From: an uncultured Verrucomicrobiota bacterium
Lineage (GTDB): Bacteria > Verrucomicrobiota > Verrucomicrobiia > Verrucomicrobiales > Verrucomicrobiaceae
Reading direction: 5' to 3'
Assembly: GCA_903838675.1 (NCBI GenBank)
Contig: CAILZI010000265.1
Location: 1-42,028, forward strand
DNA length: 42,028 nucleotides
The first letter of the stretch is position 1, and every line of letters starts with the position of its first letter. The translations under genes were made by a program, and so were the position numbers. The notes below the pieces were generated by a model, which did no database searches, was not told the DNA's origin, and saw only the letters and a program-made list of their open reading frames with translations. Below are positions 16,928-26,468 of the stretch, one piece after another.

Positions 16928-19083
16928 TGCGATCCTCCCTCCGCTCACATCCTTATCGGCTCACTGGTCCAGCTTTGGCCCTCAGTGCCTTGCTGTTCCT
17001 CGCATTTGCCTCCCATGCGCGATCGCAAACTGTGGGCAAGCCGTCCTCTCAGGCTCTGCCGACTGCTGAAGAAGCCACGGAACTGCCGAGCATGACGATC
17101 ACGGCGGAGGCACCTGAGGACCCTCCGATCAAGATCCCGTTCCTCCCGCCAGTGGAGGGCACCAAGATTTATGCGGGGAAAAAAGCCACCTCGCTCAGCC
17201 TCGAATCCCTGCCGGAGGTGCAGGCGAACAATTACAACCAGGCGTTTGCGCTGACACCGGGTTTGCAGGTCGCGGATGCTGTCACTCCCTTGGTCAATCT
17301 GAGCTACCGTGGCATCGGCTCGCCGGACAAATCGCAGTTCATCATGATGCTGCAGGACGGCATCCCCATCGCGGCAGATCCTCAGGGCTACCCGGAGTCG
17401 TACTGGACGCCTCCGCTGGAGTCCACGCAGCGGGTTGAATTCGTGCGCGGCGGCGCATCGCTGCTCTACGGCCCGCAGCCGGCCGGTGCCCTGAACTACG
17501 TCTCGCCCATGCCGCGCCTGGACCGCGTGTTTGGCATGCAGACCAAGAGCATCTACGGCAGCAACAACCTCTACTCCACCTTCAACTCCTTCGACGGCAC
17601 CAGCGGCAAGCTCGGCTACTACGGCTACTTCAACCACCGCTCAGGCGACGGCTTCCGCCGCGCCAACAGCGACTTCAGCGTCAACGGCGGCCGCTTGAAG
17701 CTCGTCTATCAGCAGGATCCAGACACCCGCTGGATCTGCTCCATGGATGCCTACACCGACAGCCATGGCGAAGCCGGCGGCCTCAGCCGCGCGCAGTATG
17801 ACGCCGACCGCAGGCAGACCGTGCGCCTCTATGACCGCTTCAAGCTCAGCCGCTATGCCACGAGTCTGGAGATGCAGCACAAATTTTCCAGCAAGACGGA
17901 GATCAGCGTGAAGACCTGGGCCACCGCCGTGGACCGCTGGAGCCGCCGGCAGTTAGCAGGCCCGACTTTTGGCACTGTGGCCGCCGGCAATGACATCGAG
18001 CACCAGAAATTTTACACCGCAGGCGCGGAGTCCCGCATCCGCCATGACTATGAGCTGGCAGGCGGCCAGCACTCGCTCGCGGCAGGCATGATGTTTTACC
18101 TCTGCCGCTCGCCGCGCACAGACTCCGTGGGTGCCACCCCGACGGACAACACCGGCACGCTCATCACCGATGCGCAGCGCCATGTGACCTACGGCTCCGT
18201 GTTCCTGGAAAACAAGTTCACCTTCGGCAAGCTCACCATCACGCCCGGCTTTCGCGTGGAGATGATGAGCCAGAACATCACCGTCAACAATGTCGGGGTG
18301 GATCAGGTGCGCGCCCACAAAGCCGTCACGCAGCCGCTCTTTGGCCTGGGGCTGTCCTATGATCTCGGCAATCAGACCAGCGTCTATGCCAACGTCTCGC
18401 AGGCCTACCGTCCCGTCGTCTTTGGTGCCACGCTCATTCCCGCACCCGGCTCCAAGGCCACCGATCTCGCCCCCGGTCTCACCTGGAGCTACGAGCTCGG
18501 CATGCGCGGCGCCCCACGCCGCTGGTTCAACTGGGACACCTCCGTCTTCCTCATCGACCTCGACAACCAGGTCGGCTTTGAAGATGGCACGCTCGACAAC
18601 GTGGGGCGCAGCATCAACTACGGCTGGGATGGAGCCTTCCAGCTCGACCTGATCGGAGCCATGGATGCACTCAACGGCACCAACCGCGGCGAGCGCCTCG
18701 GCGCCCTCAATTTCTACACCAATCTCTCGTTGCTCCAGGCCCAGCTCCACGGCTCCACCAACAATGGCGGCCGTCCGCAGTACGCCCCGCCTTACATGCT
18801 GCGCTCCGGCCTCATCTACAAACGCCCCAGCGGCATGAAGCTCGCCTTCCTCGGCACCATGATGGGCCAGCAAAACGCCGGTGACGACGGCGACCCCGAT
18901 TACAAGGTCCCCGCCTACGTCACCTTCGATCTCACCGCCGAAATTCCCATCACCAAAAACTTCTCCGTGCTCGCCGCGCTCAACAACGTCTTCGACGCCC
19001 GCTACTTCGCCCTCGTGGACTCCACCGGCATCAACCCCGCCAACGGCCGCAATTTCTACGTCGGCGGCAGCCTCAAGTTTTGA
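16927..19083 (+). CDS. TonB-dependent siderophore receptor, FecA-like
   Basis: 718 residues. A signal peptide ends near residue 34 (HARSQ), a TonB-box-like SMTITA follows at about 53-58, then a plug domain with YRGIGSPDKSQFIMMLQDG and VEFVRGGASLLYGPQPAGAL. The C-terminal 22-strand barrel ends in an aromatic residue (NFYVGGSLKF). The plug sequence is closest, by eye, to Fe(III)-dicitrate receptors of the FecA type. It would import a ferric chelate across the outer membrane with TonB-ExbBD. There is no N-terminal signalling domain. Three Fur-like boxes just upstream suggest repression by iron. No transporter partners lie in the window. Confidence 0.9.
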   Translation: MRSSLRSHPYRLTGPALALSALLFLAFASHARSQTVGKPSSQALPTAEEATELPSMTITAEAPEDPPIKIPFLPPVEGTKIYAGKKATSLSLESLPEVQANNYNQAFALTPGLQVADAVTPLVNLSYRGIGSPDKSQFIMMLQDGIPIAADPQGYPESYWTPPLESTQRVEFVRGGASLLYGPQPAGALNYVSPMPRLDRVFGMQTKSIYGSNNLYSTFNSFDGTSGKLGYYGYFNHRSGDGFRRANSDFSVNGGRLKLVYQQDPDTRWICSMDAYTDSHGEAGGLSRAQYDADRRQTVRLYDRFKLSRYATSLEMQHKFSSKTEISVKTWATAVDRWSRRQLAGPTFGTVAAGNDIEHQKFYTAGAESRIRHDYELAGGQHSLAAGMMFYLCRSPRTDSVGATPTDNTGTLITDAQRHVTYGSVFLENKFTFGKLTITPGFRVEMMSQNITVNNVGVDQVRAHKAVTQPLFGLGLSYDLGNQTSVYANVSQAYRPVVFGATLIPAPGSKATDLAPGLTWSYELGMRGAPRRWFNWDTSVFLIDLDNQVGFEDGTLDNVGRSINYGWDGAFQLDLIGAMDALNGTNRGERLGALNFYTNLSLLQAQLHGSTNNGGRPQYAPPYMLRSGLIYKRPSGMKLAFLGTMMGQQNAGDDGDPDYKVPAYVTFDLTAEIPITKNFSVLAALNNVFDARYFALVDSTGINPANGRNFYVGGSLKF

Positions 19084-19122
19084 GGTTGAGAAAAACTGCG
19101 GTCCAAAGGCAGTGAAGGTTGG

Positions 19123-20301
19123 TCATGGCTTTATTTTGGGTTCATCCACCACGCTTGACTTTCCCAGATTCATCATGGGTCGCTCAATGCACACATGCAG
19201 TACAAAAGCTGAAAAGATGATGGTTGGAAGGCCGAGAAAGATAAGTATGAATAAAGTGTTAATCGAAGTTATGTTTGGATTCCAATGCAGAATGATGGCT
19301 AATAAGCCGATGATAATTGGCCAATGCACCAGATAAACCGGGTAAGAAATCTGACCCAGCCGTTGAAGCCAGCGATGACACAGTAAGGCGCGAATCATGG
19401 AGAGGGCTTGAGAAAACAGATCGTTGCCTTGAACAAAAATGCAGCCAAAACCTAGTGCCCACAGAATAAGAGCCGTTGAATGCCAGCCTGCCAGAATGCC
19501 CAAGGCTAGAATAGAAGCGACAGGAATGGCAAAGAAACTTGATCGTCGATGTTTGGATATGACGAACTGGTCGTAGAGATGAAAGCTTCCGATCCCGATG
19601 AGAAAAAGCGGTAGCTGCGGAAGAAGAAACGCAGAATGAGGATTCTCGATTTGAAATAATCGAAGGCCAAGCCAGGCGATAACGATGAGAAACAACAACC
19701 CTGAACCGGAGCGAACTAGCCGAGCCAGGAGGGGAGCAACGATATAATACTGCCACTCGAGCGAGATACTCCAGGCGGGTCCTAATAGAGTACCGGTACT
19801 GTCGCTTAGCACGGATCTCGGAATAACGCCGTTTAGTAAAGTAAGATGCCAGAATGCATGCAAGCCGGTCGAAGAGGATTCGCTGATCGAAAGGGAACGG
19901 TTCCACTCGAAATAAACGGTCATGTCGCGCCATGCGGCAGTGTTCAATACAAAAGGGGTGAGAAAAGTCGCGGCCACTATTCCTAATACAAGACAAACGA
20001 CATAAACAGGATAGATGCGAAAGAAGCGTCCCCGCATGAAGCGACCATAGGACTCATGTCGTTTGTGGATTAGAAATGAGATAGCAAAGCCACTGAGGAT
20101 CATGAAAGTCTCAACAGCTGCGCCTGCTCCTATAAACTCAACCCAGATATATTTTAAAAGACGAGGTCCAGTAACAAACTCAAAGAATCCTGCCCAGCAA
20201 AAAAGATGTGCTATGACAACCCAAAGAGATAGCAGCCCTCTCAGTCCGTCCAGTTCGTTCACGCGGGCTGGTTCGTGCTCTGTATTTATATTGCGTGTCA
20301 T
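19123..20301 (-). CDS. acyltransferase 3 family membrane protein (OafA/YrhL-like)
   Basis: 392 residues with about ten membrane helices. The family signature is at the N-terminus: ELDGLRGLLSLWVVIAHLF with the conserved Arg and His, then a MRGRFFRIYPVYVV segment and GPAWSISLEWQYY. Such enzymes O-acetylate surface polysaccharides or lipids using an acyl donor from the cytoplasm. The ATG at 20301 fits the family; an open frame continues to 20838 antisense to the next gene and is not coding. The gene is clearly more AT-rich than its neighbours (21 G+C in the 60 bases 19201-19260), which suggests horizontal transfer. Confidence 0.85.
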   Translation of the reverse strand: MTRNINTEHEPARVNELDGLRGLLSLWVVIAHLFCWAGFFEFVTGPRLLKYIWVEFIGAGAAVETFMILSGFAISFLIHKRHESYGRFMRGRFFRIYPVYVVCLVLGIVAATFLTPFVLNTAAWRDMTVYFEWNRSLSISESSSTGLHAFWHLTLLNGVIPRSVLSDSTGTLLGPAWSISLEWQYYIVAPLLARLVRSGSGLLFLIVIAWLGLRLFQIENPHSAFLLPQLPLFLIGIGSFHLYDQFVISKHRRSSFFAIPVASILALGILAGWHSTALILWALGFGCIFVQGNDLFSQALSMIRALLCHRWLQRLGQISYPVYLVHWPIIIGLLAIILHWNPNITSINTLFILIFLGLPTIIFSAFVLHVCIERPMMNLGKSSVVDEPKIKP

Positions 20302-20337
20302 GCGGGGAGGGTGGCGCTGGATCGTTAGGGAGGAATG

Positions 20338-20380
20338 GGAAAACTGAAAACTGAAAACGGAGAACTGAAAATTGAAAAAT
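20338..20380. repeat. heptamer tandem repeat
   Basis: Imperfect seven-base repeat, AACTGAA AACTGAA AACGGAG AACTGAA AATTGAA, between the acyltransferase start and the ceramidase-like gene. No coding role is seen. Confidence 0.7.
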
Positions 20381-20481
20381 GTTTTCGGCAGCCTGAGGTC
20401 CAGCAATCCAAATGAGGGTGATAGTTGCGCACGGACCACCCTGTTAAACTCAGTGCCTTTCATGCTGCCTTCCTTCCACCG

Positions 20482-21876
20482 ATGACATTCAAACTCGCCT
20501 CTCATTCTGCACGCGGAGCCGCGTATGTTTCCCTTCTCGCAGCCTGCCTGTGTTTGTCTTCCGCCGCAGCTGAATTGCAGGCGGGCTTTGCCCAGGTGGA
20601 CATCACACCACCCATCGGCGCGATCATCACGGGCCCGATGGGACCTCTCAGCGCCGCCACGGACGATCCCCTGAAAGCGCGGGCCATGGTTGTCTCGAGC
20701 GGCGGCCGCAAGCTCGTTATTGTGGGAGTGGACCTCGTGAAGATCCGTCGTGACCTCTCGGACAAGGCGATCGAGCTCGTCATGCAGCAGTCGGACATCA
20801 CGCGCGATGCCGTTCTCATCTGCCCAAGCCACAATCACAGCGGGCCCCTCATCCCGGCAGATGGCGACAACAACAAAGCCAACAAGGCCTACATCGACAC
20901 TCTGCCCAAGCTCATCTCAGACAGCGTGGTGCAGGCCAATAAAGCGCTGCAGCCCGCGCGCATGTCCGTCGGACGCTCGATCGTTCTCGAAGGTCACATC
21001 AACCGTCGGCTGATCTCTAAATCAGACGGCCTCGTCCTGAACACCTGGTTGAAGAAGGTGAACGACCTCAAGGAAGTCCCGCAGTTGCTGGGCAGCGAGA
21101 GCGTCATCGACCCCGAGCTATGGCTTGTGCGGTTTGATTCGCCCGATGGCAAGATGCTCGGCTCTCTCGTGAACTTCACCTGCCATCCCTGCCTGCATGA
21201 CCGCATCAAGACTCACACTTGGTCGGCGGATTTCCCCGGTATGATTGCAGACACCCTCGCCAAAGAATTTGGCCCGCAGGCCGTAGGTGTCTTCACCCAG
21301 GGCGCCTCCGGCAACATCCAGCCGCCCGTGTGCTGGGTGCCCGACTGGAAGGAACGTGCCGCCGTGTTTGCCAATGCGGCTGTGGAGGCAGCAAAGAGCG
21401 CCGTGCCAGTCGATGAACCTGTCGTTGATTACATGCGGCGCGATGTGGAAGTGCCACGCTGCAATGCCGAGGCCCAGCGTCCAGAGGCGATCTCGCGCCT
21501 CGGCTGGCGGCCCGAATCCTTTGAGGGCACGCAGAAAACCGCCGCCGCCATGCCGCGCACCCTGAATGTGCCCGTGAGCGCCGCACGCATCGGCCCCTTC
21601 GCCATCGCCACGAACGCGGGCGAGCTCTTTGTGGAATGGGGCATCACGGTGAAAAAACGCTCGCCCTTCCCGCACACCATCCTCAGCGAACTGACCAACC
21701 ACTGGGTCGGCTACGAGCCCACGGAGGCCGCCTTCAAGCATGAAGGCTACGAGACTCTGGCCGGGGTGAACTACGTGGCGCTCGAAGGCATTCAGACCTT
21801 GGTGGATACGTCCATCGAAATGCTTGATGAGCTTTGGAAAAAGGCACCTGAGCGCTCGCAGCCAGAATCGAAATGA
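20482..21876 (+). CDS. secreted neutral/alkaline ceramidase N-terminal-domain protein 1
   Basis: 464 residues with a signal peptide ending near SSAAAEL (residue 30). The ceramidase fold (PF04734-like) is shown by AGFAQVDITPPIG at 34-46, CPSHNHSGP at 114-122 with zinc-ligand histidines, NFTCHPC, and TQGASGNIQP. Neutral ceramidases hydrolyse the amide of ceramide, but many bacterial homologues with only this domain have unknown substrates. The stop overlaps the next gene's earliest ATG by ATGA. A paralogue follows at 23048, so the three genes 20482-24388 probably form one operon of secreted hydrolases. Confidence 0.8.
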   Translation: MTFKLASHSARGAAYVSLLAACLCLSSAAAELQAGFAQVDITPPIGAIITGPMGPLSAATDDPLKARAMVVSSGGRKLVIVGVDLVKIRRDLSDKAIELVMQQSDITRDAVLICPSHNHSGPLIPADGDNNKANKAYIDTLPKLISDSVVQANKALQPARMSVGRSIVLEGHINRRLISKSDGLVLNTWLKKVNDLKEVPQLLGSESVIDPELWLVRFDSPDGKMLGSLVNFTCHPCLHDRIKTHTWSADFPGMIADTLAKEFGPQAVGVFTQGASGNIQPPVCWVPDWKERAAVFANAAVEAAKSAVPVDEPVVDYMRRDVEVPRCNAEAQRPEAISRLGWRPESFEGTQKTAAAMPRTLNVPVSAARIGPFAIATNAGELFVEWGITVKKRSPFPHTILSELTNHWVGYEPTEAAFKHEGYETLAGVNYVALEGIQTLVDTSIEMLDELWKKAPERSQPESK

Positions 21877-21914
21877 GTACCTGCTCTATTGAAATCCGCG
21901 CTCCATTGTCTTCC

Positions 21915-23015
21915 ATGAAAGCCCCACTCTTCATCGTCCTCCACGTCTTCGCCGCGTTGTCCGGCACTGTTCGCGCAGAGGATGCGCGGCCACTCGTCGG
22001 AGCCATCCGCTGGGATGCATGGTATTCGGACAAAGGCCCGGTCAAGGAAGTTGAGCATTCGCTGGGACCCCCGAAGTATCACTTCCGCCTGCCATGGTTC
22101 GCGCAGCTTCATGGCGGAGACAAGGTGAGCATCAACGGTGACAGTGAGGCCGTGATGCGGCAGGAGCTCAACTATGCCGCCACCGCAGGCCTGGATTACT
22201 GGGCCTTTCTGGACTACGGCCCCGGCAGCGACATGAGCCACGCGCTGGACCGCTACCTCGCAGAGAAAGACAAGCGCGGGCTGCGCTTTTGCTTCATCGA
22301 AGAAGGCGGACGAATCGACGCCCGAGGGCCGGATGACTGGCCGCGCGTGATCGAGCATTTCAAGAATCCGCAGTACCTCCGGGTGTTGAATGGCCGACCG
22401 CTGCTCGGTGTCTTTGCACGGCCAAAAAAGTATGGCCGGGAAGTCTTTGATAAACTCCGCCAGCTCACCGTCGCCGCCGGTTTGCCGGAGCCCTACCTCG
22501 TGCTCATGGGCTGGAATCCAGCCGAAGAGCGCGAGAAGCTCGGCTTTGATGCCGTGTCAGAATATGCGGCCGTGGGCACCGGGTATTCGCCCAATCCGGT
22601 GCCGTATGAGCAGCTCATCAGCAAGCATGTGGTGCAGGAGCTGTGGCAGAAATGGGAGCATGACCGCACGCCGTACATCACCTTCGCCACAGCCGGCTGG
22701 GACACCCGCCCGCGCCAGGAGCGCCCGCCCACGTGGTGCCGCTGGATCAAGGCCGCGCCAGACCTCACGCCACCTGAGCAGCAGACGCCGCTGCGTGATG
22801 CCGTTACCGCCACGCCCGATCAGATTGCCCGGCATGTGCAGGAAGCCGTCCAGTGGACGCGCACCCACCGCGACCTCAATCCCGCCAACTGCGTCCTCAT
22901 CTACGGCTGGAATGAAAATGACGAAGGCGGCTGGCTCATCCCCACGCTGGGCGCTGACGGCAAGCCCGACGACTCACGCATCCAGGCGCTCGGCAAAGTT
23001 CTGCGTCCCAACTGA
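21915..23015 (+). CDS. WbsX / GH99-like secreted protein
   Basis: 366 residues from the ATG at 21915, which begins a signal peptide (MKAPLFIVLHVFAALSG...AED). An ATG at 21873 overlapping the previous stop by ATGA would add 14 residues and is a real alternative. The (beta/alpha)8-like pattern includes WDAWYSD near the start, GLDYWAFLDYGPG, LVLMGWNP and the C-terminal IYGWNENDEGGWLIPT, which matches the NEWxEG-type motif of WbsX and GH99-like enzymes. These act on mannose-containing or other glycans. It lies between two ceramidase-like paralogues, which suggests a joint role in breaking down glycolipid or glycoprotein material; that is inference. Confidence 0.65.
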   Translation: MKAPLFIVLHVFAALSGTVRAEDARPLVGAIRWDAWYSDKGPVKEVEHSLGPPKYHFRLPWFAQLHGGDKVSINGDSEAVMRQELNYAATAGLDYWAFLDYGPGSDMSHALDRYLAEKDKRGLRFCFIEEGGRIDARGPDDWPRVIEHFKNPQYLRVLNGRPLLGVFARPKKYGREVFDKLRQLTVAAGLPEPYLVLMGWNPAEEREKLGFDAVSEYAAVGTGYSPNPVPYEQLISKHVVQELWQKWEHDRTPYITFATAGWDTRPRQERPPTWCRWIKAAPDLTPPEQQTPLRDAVTATPDQIARHVQEAVQWTRTHRDLNPANCVLIYGWNENDEGGWLIPTLGADGKPDDSRIQALGKVLRPN

Positions 23016-23047
23016 AAGTTCTCAGTCTCGTTCACTGCCTTTATCTT

Positions 23048-24388
23048 ATGCATCACCCGCCTCGTTTGAGATCGCTGTTTCTGCTCGTGTCTGGTATGGT
23101 GTGGTTTCGTTGTGCGGTGCCCGTGTCTGCGGCGGATGAAAAGCCATCCACTCTGGAAGCCGGCGTCGGCATGGTGGACATCACACCTGTGGGCGAGGTC
23201 ACACTTGCAGGCTCCCCTTCGCCCAAGAAAACCTCGGAAGTGAAGACGCGCCTTTACGTCCGCGCACTGGTGCTGTCTGCGGATGGCAAAAAGGTCGCCA
23301 TCGTCACGCTCGATACGTTGAAGTATCCCGTGGATCTGGTGCAAAAGGCGCGCGCCAGCATCGAGCAGGCCACGGGCATCCCTGCCGCCCATGTCATCAT
23401 CTGCGCGTCCCACACGCACTCCGGGCCGTTGTGGTCCTACTACCCAGACAAGCTCGTCACGCCGATCACCGAGGCAGTCACAAAGGCCGCGAACGATTTG
23501 ACACCCTGCACGGTCGGAATCTCGAAAGGGAAAGCCGAAGGCGTGGCCGAGTGCCGGCGCGTGATCAAGGACGGTCACGCCTGGAACCGCTGGCAGCTCA
23601 AGCCGGACGAGGCAGACAAATACCCGGCGGAAGGCCAGGCCGATCCTGACTTTGACATTCTGGCGCTGCGCAGCGCTGACGGCAAGTTCAAGGCGCTCGC
23701 CTACAACTTCGCCTGTCACGCCGCCAACAACCGCTCGCCCCTCATCTCTGCCGACTACCCCGGCGATGTGGAGCTTCATGTGCAGCAGCAGCTGGGCTAC
23801 GCTGTGCCCGCCTTTTTTCTCACGGGTGCCTGCGGCGATGTGAACCCCATCTACAGCGTGCGGCGCGATCTCTTTGGTGAAAAGCTCGGCGGTGAAATCG
23901 TGCGCTGCCTCGCGCAGCTCGAACCCGTGCCAAAGCCCACCCTCGCCATCGAAGCCTGCGAATTTCAAATGCCGGGCCGCGAGCATCCAGAGTTCAAAGA
24001 GGAAGAGGTGGCACGCAACTGGCCCGCACAACTGGAGCACTATCGCAAAGCCTACACCTCCATGAAGGCGCGCGAGAAGCCCTCGTATCTCTACTTCATC
24101 ACCGGCATCCGCATCGGCCCAGACTTCGCCATCGTCACGAATGCGAACGAGCTCTTCTGCAGCATCGCCCTGAGCATCAAACAGCAGTCACCCTTCAAAC
24201 ACACCATGACCGTCGAGCAGACCAATGGCGCGCACGGCTACGCACCCTCCGCCAAGGCCTTTGCAGGCGGCAGCTACGAAACCTGGTTCGGCGAACACTC
24301 CTACCTCACCACGAAAGCGGCGGACATCATCGAGAAGGAATCGCTCGATGTGCTCAAGAAGCTGCGCAGCGAGGAGCCGAAGCTGTGA
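23048..24388 (+). CDS. secreted neutral/alkaline ceramidase N-terminal-domain protein 2
   Basis: 446 residues with a signal peptide ending near VSAAD (residue 30). Ceramidase-domain motifs: AGVGMVDITPVGE at 38-50, CASHTHSGP at 119-127, NFACHAANNRSP, SADYPGDVE and ACGDVNP at 261-267. The GDVNP motif is closer to the classical family than the GASGNIQP of its upstream paralogue, so the two copies have diverged. It ends 30 nt before the convergent lyase-like gene. Substrate unknown; an amidase or lipid hydrolase role is likely from the fold. Confidence 0.85.
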   Translation: MHHPPRLRSLFLLVSGMVWFRCAVPVSAADEKPSTLEAGVGMVDITPVGEVTLAGSPSPKKTSEVKTRLYVRALVLSADGKKVAIVTLDTLKYPVDLVQKARASIEQATGIPAAHVIICASHTHSGPLWSYYPDKLVTPITEAVTKAANDLTPCTVGISKGKAEGVAECRRVIKDGHAWNRWQLKPDEADKYPAEGQADPDFDILALRSADGKFKALAYNFACHAANNRSPLISADYPGDVELHVQQQLGYAVPAFFLTGACGDVNPIYSVRRDLFGEKLGGEIVRCLAQLEPVPKPTLAIEACEFQMPGREHPEFKEEEVARNWPAQLEHYRKAYTSMKAREKPSYLYFITGIRIGPDFAIVTNANELFCSIALSIKQQSPFKHTMTVEQTNGAHGYAPSAKAFAGGSYETWFGEHSYLTTKAADIIEKESLDVLKKLRSEEPKL

Positions 24389-24417
24389 GAGCTGCGCTGG
24401 ACTGAATTCACCGAAGA

Positions 24418-26022
24418 CTAGCGGTAGAGGAAGTCGTCGTACTTGTGCCCCAGGCTGGCGTAGGCTGCGGCGAAAAATCCGGCACCACCCGTGTAGGCTG
24501 GCACCAGCGCTGTACGGCCTTGCAGGGCTGCGGCAAGCTGGAGCAACGCGAGCGGCTCGACGCGATCGAACTTCATCCAGCCTTTGCGAAAGCGTCCTAC
24601 AGCAATGATATTGTCGCCGACACGTTCGGCGGATTGCAGAAAGGCACGATCGTTGGTTTTGCGATAGAGTTCCAGAAATCCGAGCAGCGCTGCCGGGTCG
24701 CTGCCTTTCTCGAACGCATTGGCATTGCGGATGGAGTGAACCATTTCTCCCAGGAAGGCGTCGTCAGTCAGCCGCCAGCCGAGCGCGTAGGTCCAGAAAT
24801 CATTCGCGCCAGCCTTGCCTGCGGTGAGGACACGGCCCTGCGGTCCGAAGTAGCCGTCTTTTTTCACGACATACCCTTCCATGCTCGTGCCATCCGTGAG
24901 CATCGGAATGAATTGATTGTCCTTCGCGCGATAGGCCGACTTGCCCCACGCGGCCAATTCCTCGCGTGTCCACTGCACGAAATCCCTGCCGCTGGTGCCT
25001 AGCTCTTCCCCGAGCAGCATCTGGCAGACAAACGGATGGACATCGGGTGTGCTGCCATAGGCTGGGAAGAGCGTGCCCTCGACGACGTGGTGACCGGGGA
25101 AATCTGCAGCGAAAAAGTAATCCGCACGGTCACCACGGATCTTGCCGACATCGTCGCACCAGGAATCGCGGCACTGGCTGAATTGATAGCCGCCGATGCC
25201 GGTTTTTGGATCGCGGGTCTCGACGTAGCGGTGGGCGAGGCGCTTGGCCCAGACCATCGGTTCGGGGTCGCCGGTGAACTTGCTCAATTGCGCAGCGGCG
25301 TAAAACAGATCGCTGCCAGCGTTGTGAAAGGTGAGTCCTTTCCCATCAAAGAACACCGGCGTGTTCTTGTATTCGCTTTTCCACAGAGCACCCATCGGGT
25401 GCGGAACGCCATGGCGGTTGAAGTCTAGGTTTGTCCAGTCGAGGATGTGCGCGTTCCAGATGTTTTCGATCAAGGTCTTCGTCGCCGCCGGGTCAATCTC
25501 CCACATCAGTTCATAGTAGGGAAAGTGACACTTGAGTTCGTGGACGCGTCCCTTGTCCTCGGCAAAAAAGGTCACATCCTCGGACGCATTGTAGGCCATG
25601 TGCCCGCCCCACGCGAGCAGCCCGTTTTCCATCAGATGAGTCAGGGCATAGCGGGTGGCCTCGACTGCGGCCTGCTTGTAACGCGGCTCGCCGGTGAGCG
25701 CGGAGAGGCCAACCAGCGTGCGAAAAAAATTCTGCTGATTGCTTAGATCGGAGAGCACCCACGGATGGCCATCGCGGGATTTCCACATGACCGGCTCATT
25801 CGTTTCGACGTTGATGCCGTCCACAAACAGCGGTGTTTGCTTGGGCCCGTAAGTATCCCGGCCATGCTCCAGCGCGACATCCGCGAAAGACTGCACCGCC
25901 TGGATGAAACGCTCCGGCCCCGAAGTCTCAGCCTGTACCGGCAGCCCCAAGGCTGAAAAGATGGCGAGTGCGCTGGAGACTTGGATAAATGCGCGGCGGA
26001 CCGGACTTGCGGCAGGATACAT
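24418..26022 (-). CDS. secreted pectate-lyase-like alpha-toroid enzyme
   Basis: 534 residues from the ATG at 26022, starting with an exported-protein signal (RRAFIQVSSALAIFSALGL). Alternatively it starts at 26094. The body has the helical repeat pattern of (alpha/alpha) toroids: ALEHGRDTYGPKQTPLFVDG, SNQQNFFRTLVGLSALTGEP and GLLAWGGHMAYNA. By eye these resemble family-2 type pectate lyases and related uncharacterised proteins of Verrucomicrobia and Planctomycetes. A polysaccharide lyase or hydrolase role fits the secreted-enzyme block around it, but the family is not certain. It is convergent with the ceramidase-like gene. Confidence 0.6.
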   Translation of the reverse strand: MYPAASPVRRAFIQVSSALAIFSALGLPVQAETSGPERFIQAVQSFADVALEHGRDTYGPKQTPLFVDGINVETNEPVMWKSRDGHPWVLSDLSNQQNFFRTLVGLSALTGEPRYKQAAVEATRYALTHLMENGLLAWGGHMAYNASEDVTFFAEDKGRVHELKCHFPYYELMWEIDPAATKTLIENIWNAHILDWTNLDFNRHGVPHPMGALWKSEYKNTPVFFDGKGLTFHNAGSDLFYAAAQLSKFTGDPEPMVWAKRLAHRYVETRDPKTGIGGYQFSQCRDSWCDDVGKIRGDRADYFFAADFPGHHVVEGTLFPAYGSTPDVHPFVCQMLLGEELGTSGRDFVQWTREELAAWGKSAYRAKDNQFIPMLTDGTSMEGYVVKKDGYFGPQGRVLTAGKAGANDFWTYALGWRLTDDAFLGEMVHSIRNANAFEKGSDPAALLGFLELYRKTNDRAFLQSAERVGDNIIAVGRFRKGWMKFDRVEPLALLQLAAALQGRTALVPAYTGGAGFFAAAYASLGHKYDDFLYR

Positions 26023-26203
26023 GGAGCTGTGGTTGAGATTGGAGTGAAGGCCCCGGAATCGGTGCGGCGCGTTTGATGACAGGCCATGGGTCATCGCAGG
26101 AACTACCTACGTAAATAGTACCCACTCTTTGACAAATCGCAGCATCACCATTCCGCCGGAACAGTTACGATGTACCCGGCTGCACGCGCACGCAGGGTGC
26201 GCT

Positions 26204-26464
26204 TCAAGACTCCGCCGTCCCCTCTGGCTGCGCAGACTCCGCGCTGGCTCCAGTCGCCGAATCTGGCACGTACTCGAGGATGTCGCCGGGCTGGCAGCGG
26301 AGGTGTTTGCAAATCGCCTCCAGAGTACTGAAGCGGATGGCCTTCGCCTTGCCGGTTTTCAGGATGGATAGATTGGCGAGAGTGATGTCCACAGCCTGCG
26401 CCAGCTCGGTGAGCTGCATCTTGCGCTGGGCGAGCGCCACATCGAGTCGGATGACAATGGCCAT
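26204..26464 (-). CDS. XRE/Cro-family transcriptional regulator
   Basis: 86 residues. The helix-turn-helix runs from LAQRKMQLTELAQAVDITLA to NLSILKTGKAKAIRFSTLEA, followed by ICKHLRCQPGDILEYVPD. This is the short YozG-like type that usually follows a DUF2975 membrane protein, as here (4-nt gap). The tail after residue 70 is low complexity. It probably acts on its own promoter; a strong dyad lies upstream of the operon at 27002-27020. Confidence 0.9.
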   Translation of the reverse strand: MAIVIRLDVALAQRKMQLTELAQAVDITLANLSILKTGKAKAIRFSTLEAICKHLRCQPGDILEYVPDSATGASAESAQPEGTAES

Positions 26465-26468
26465 GGCG

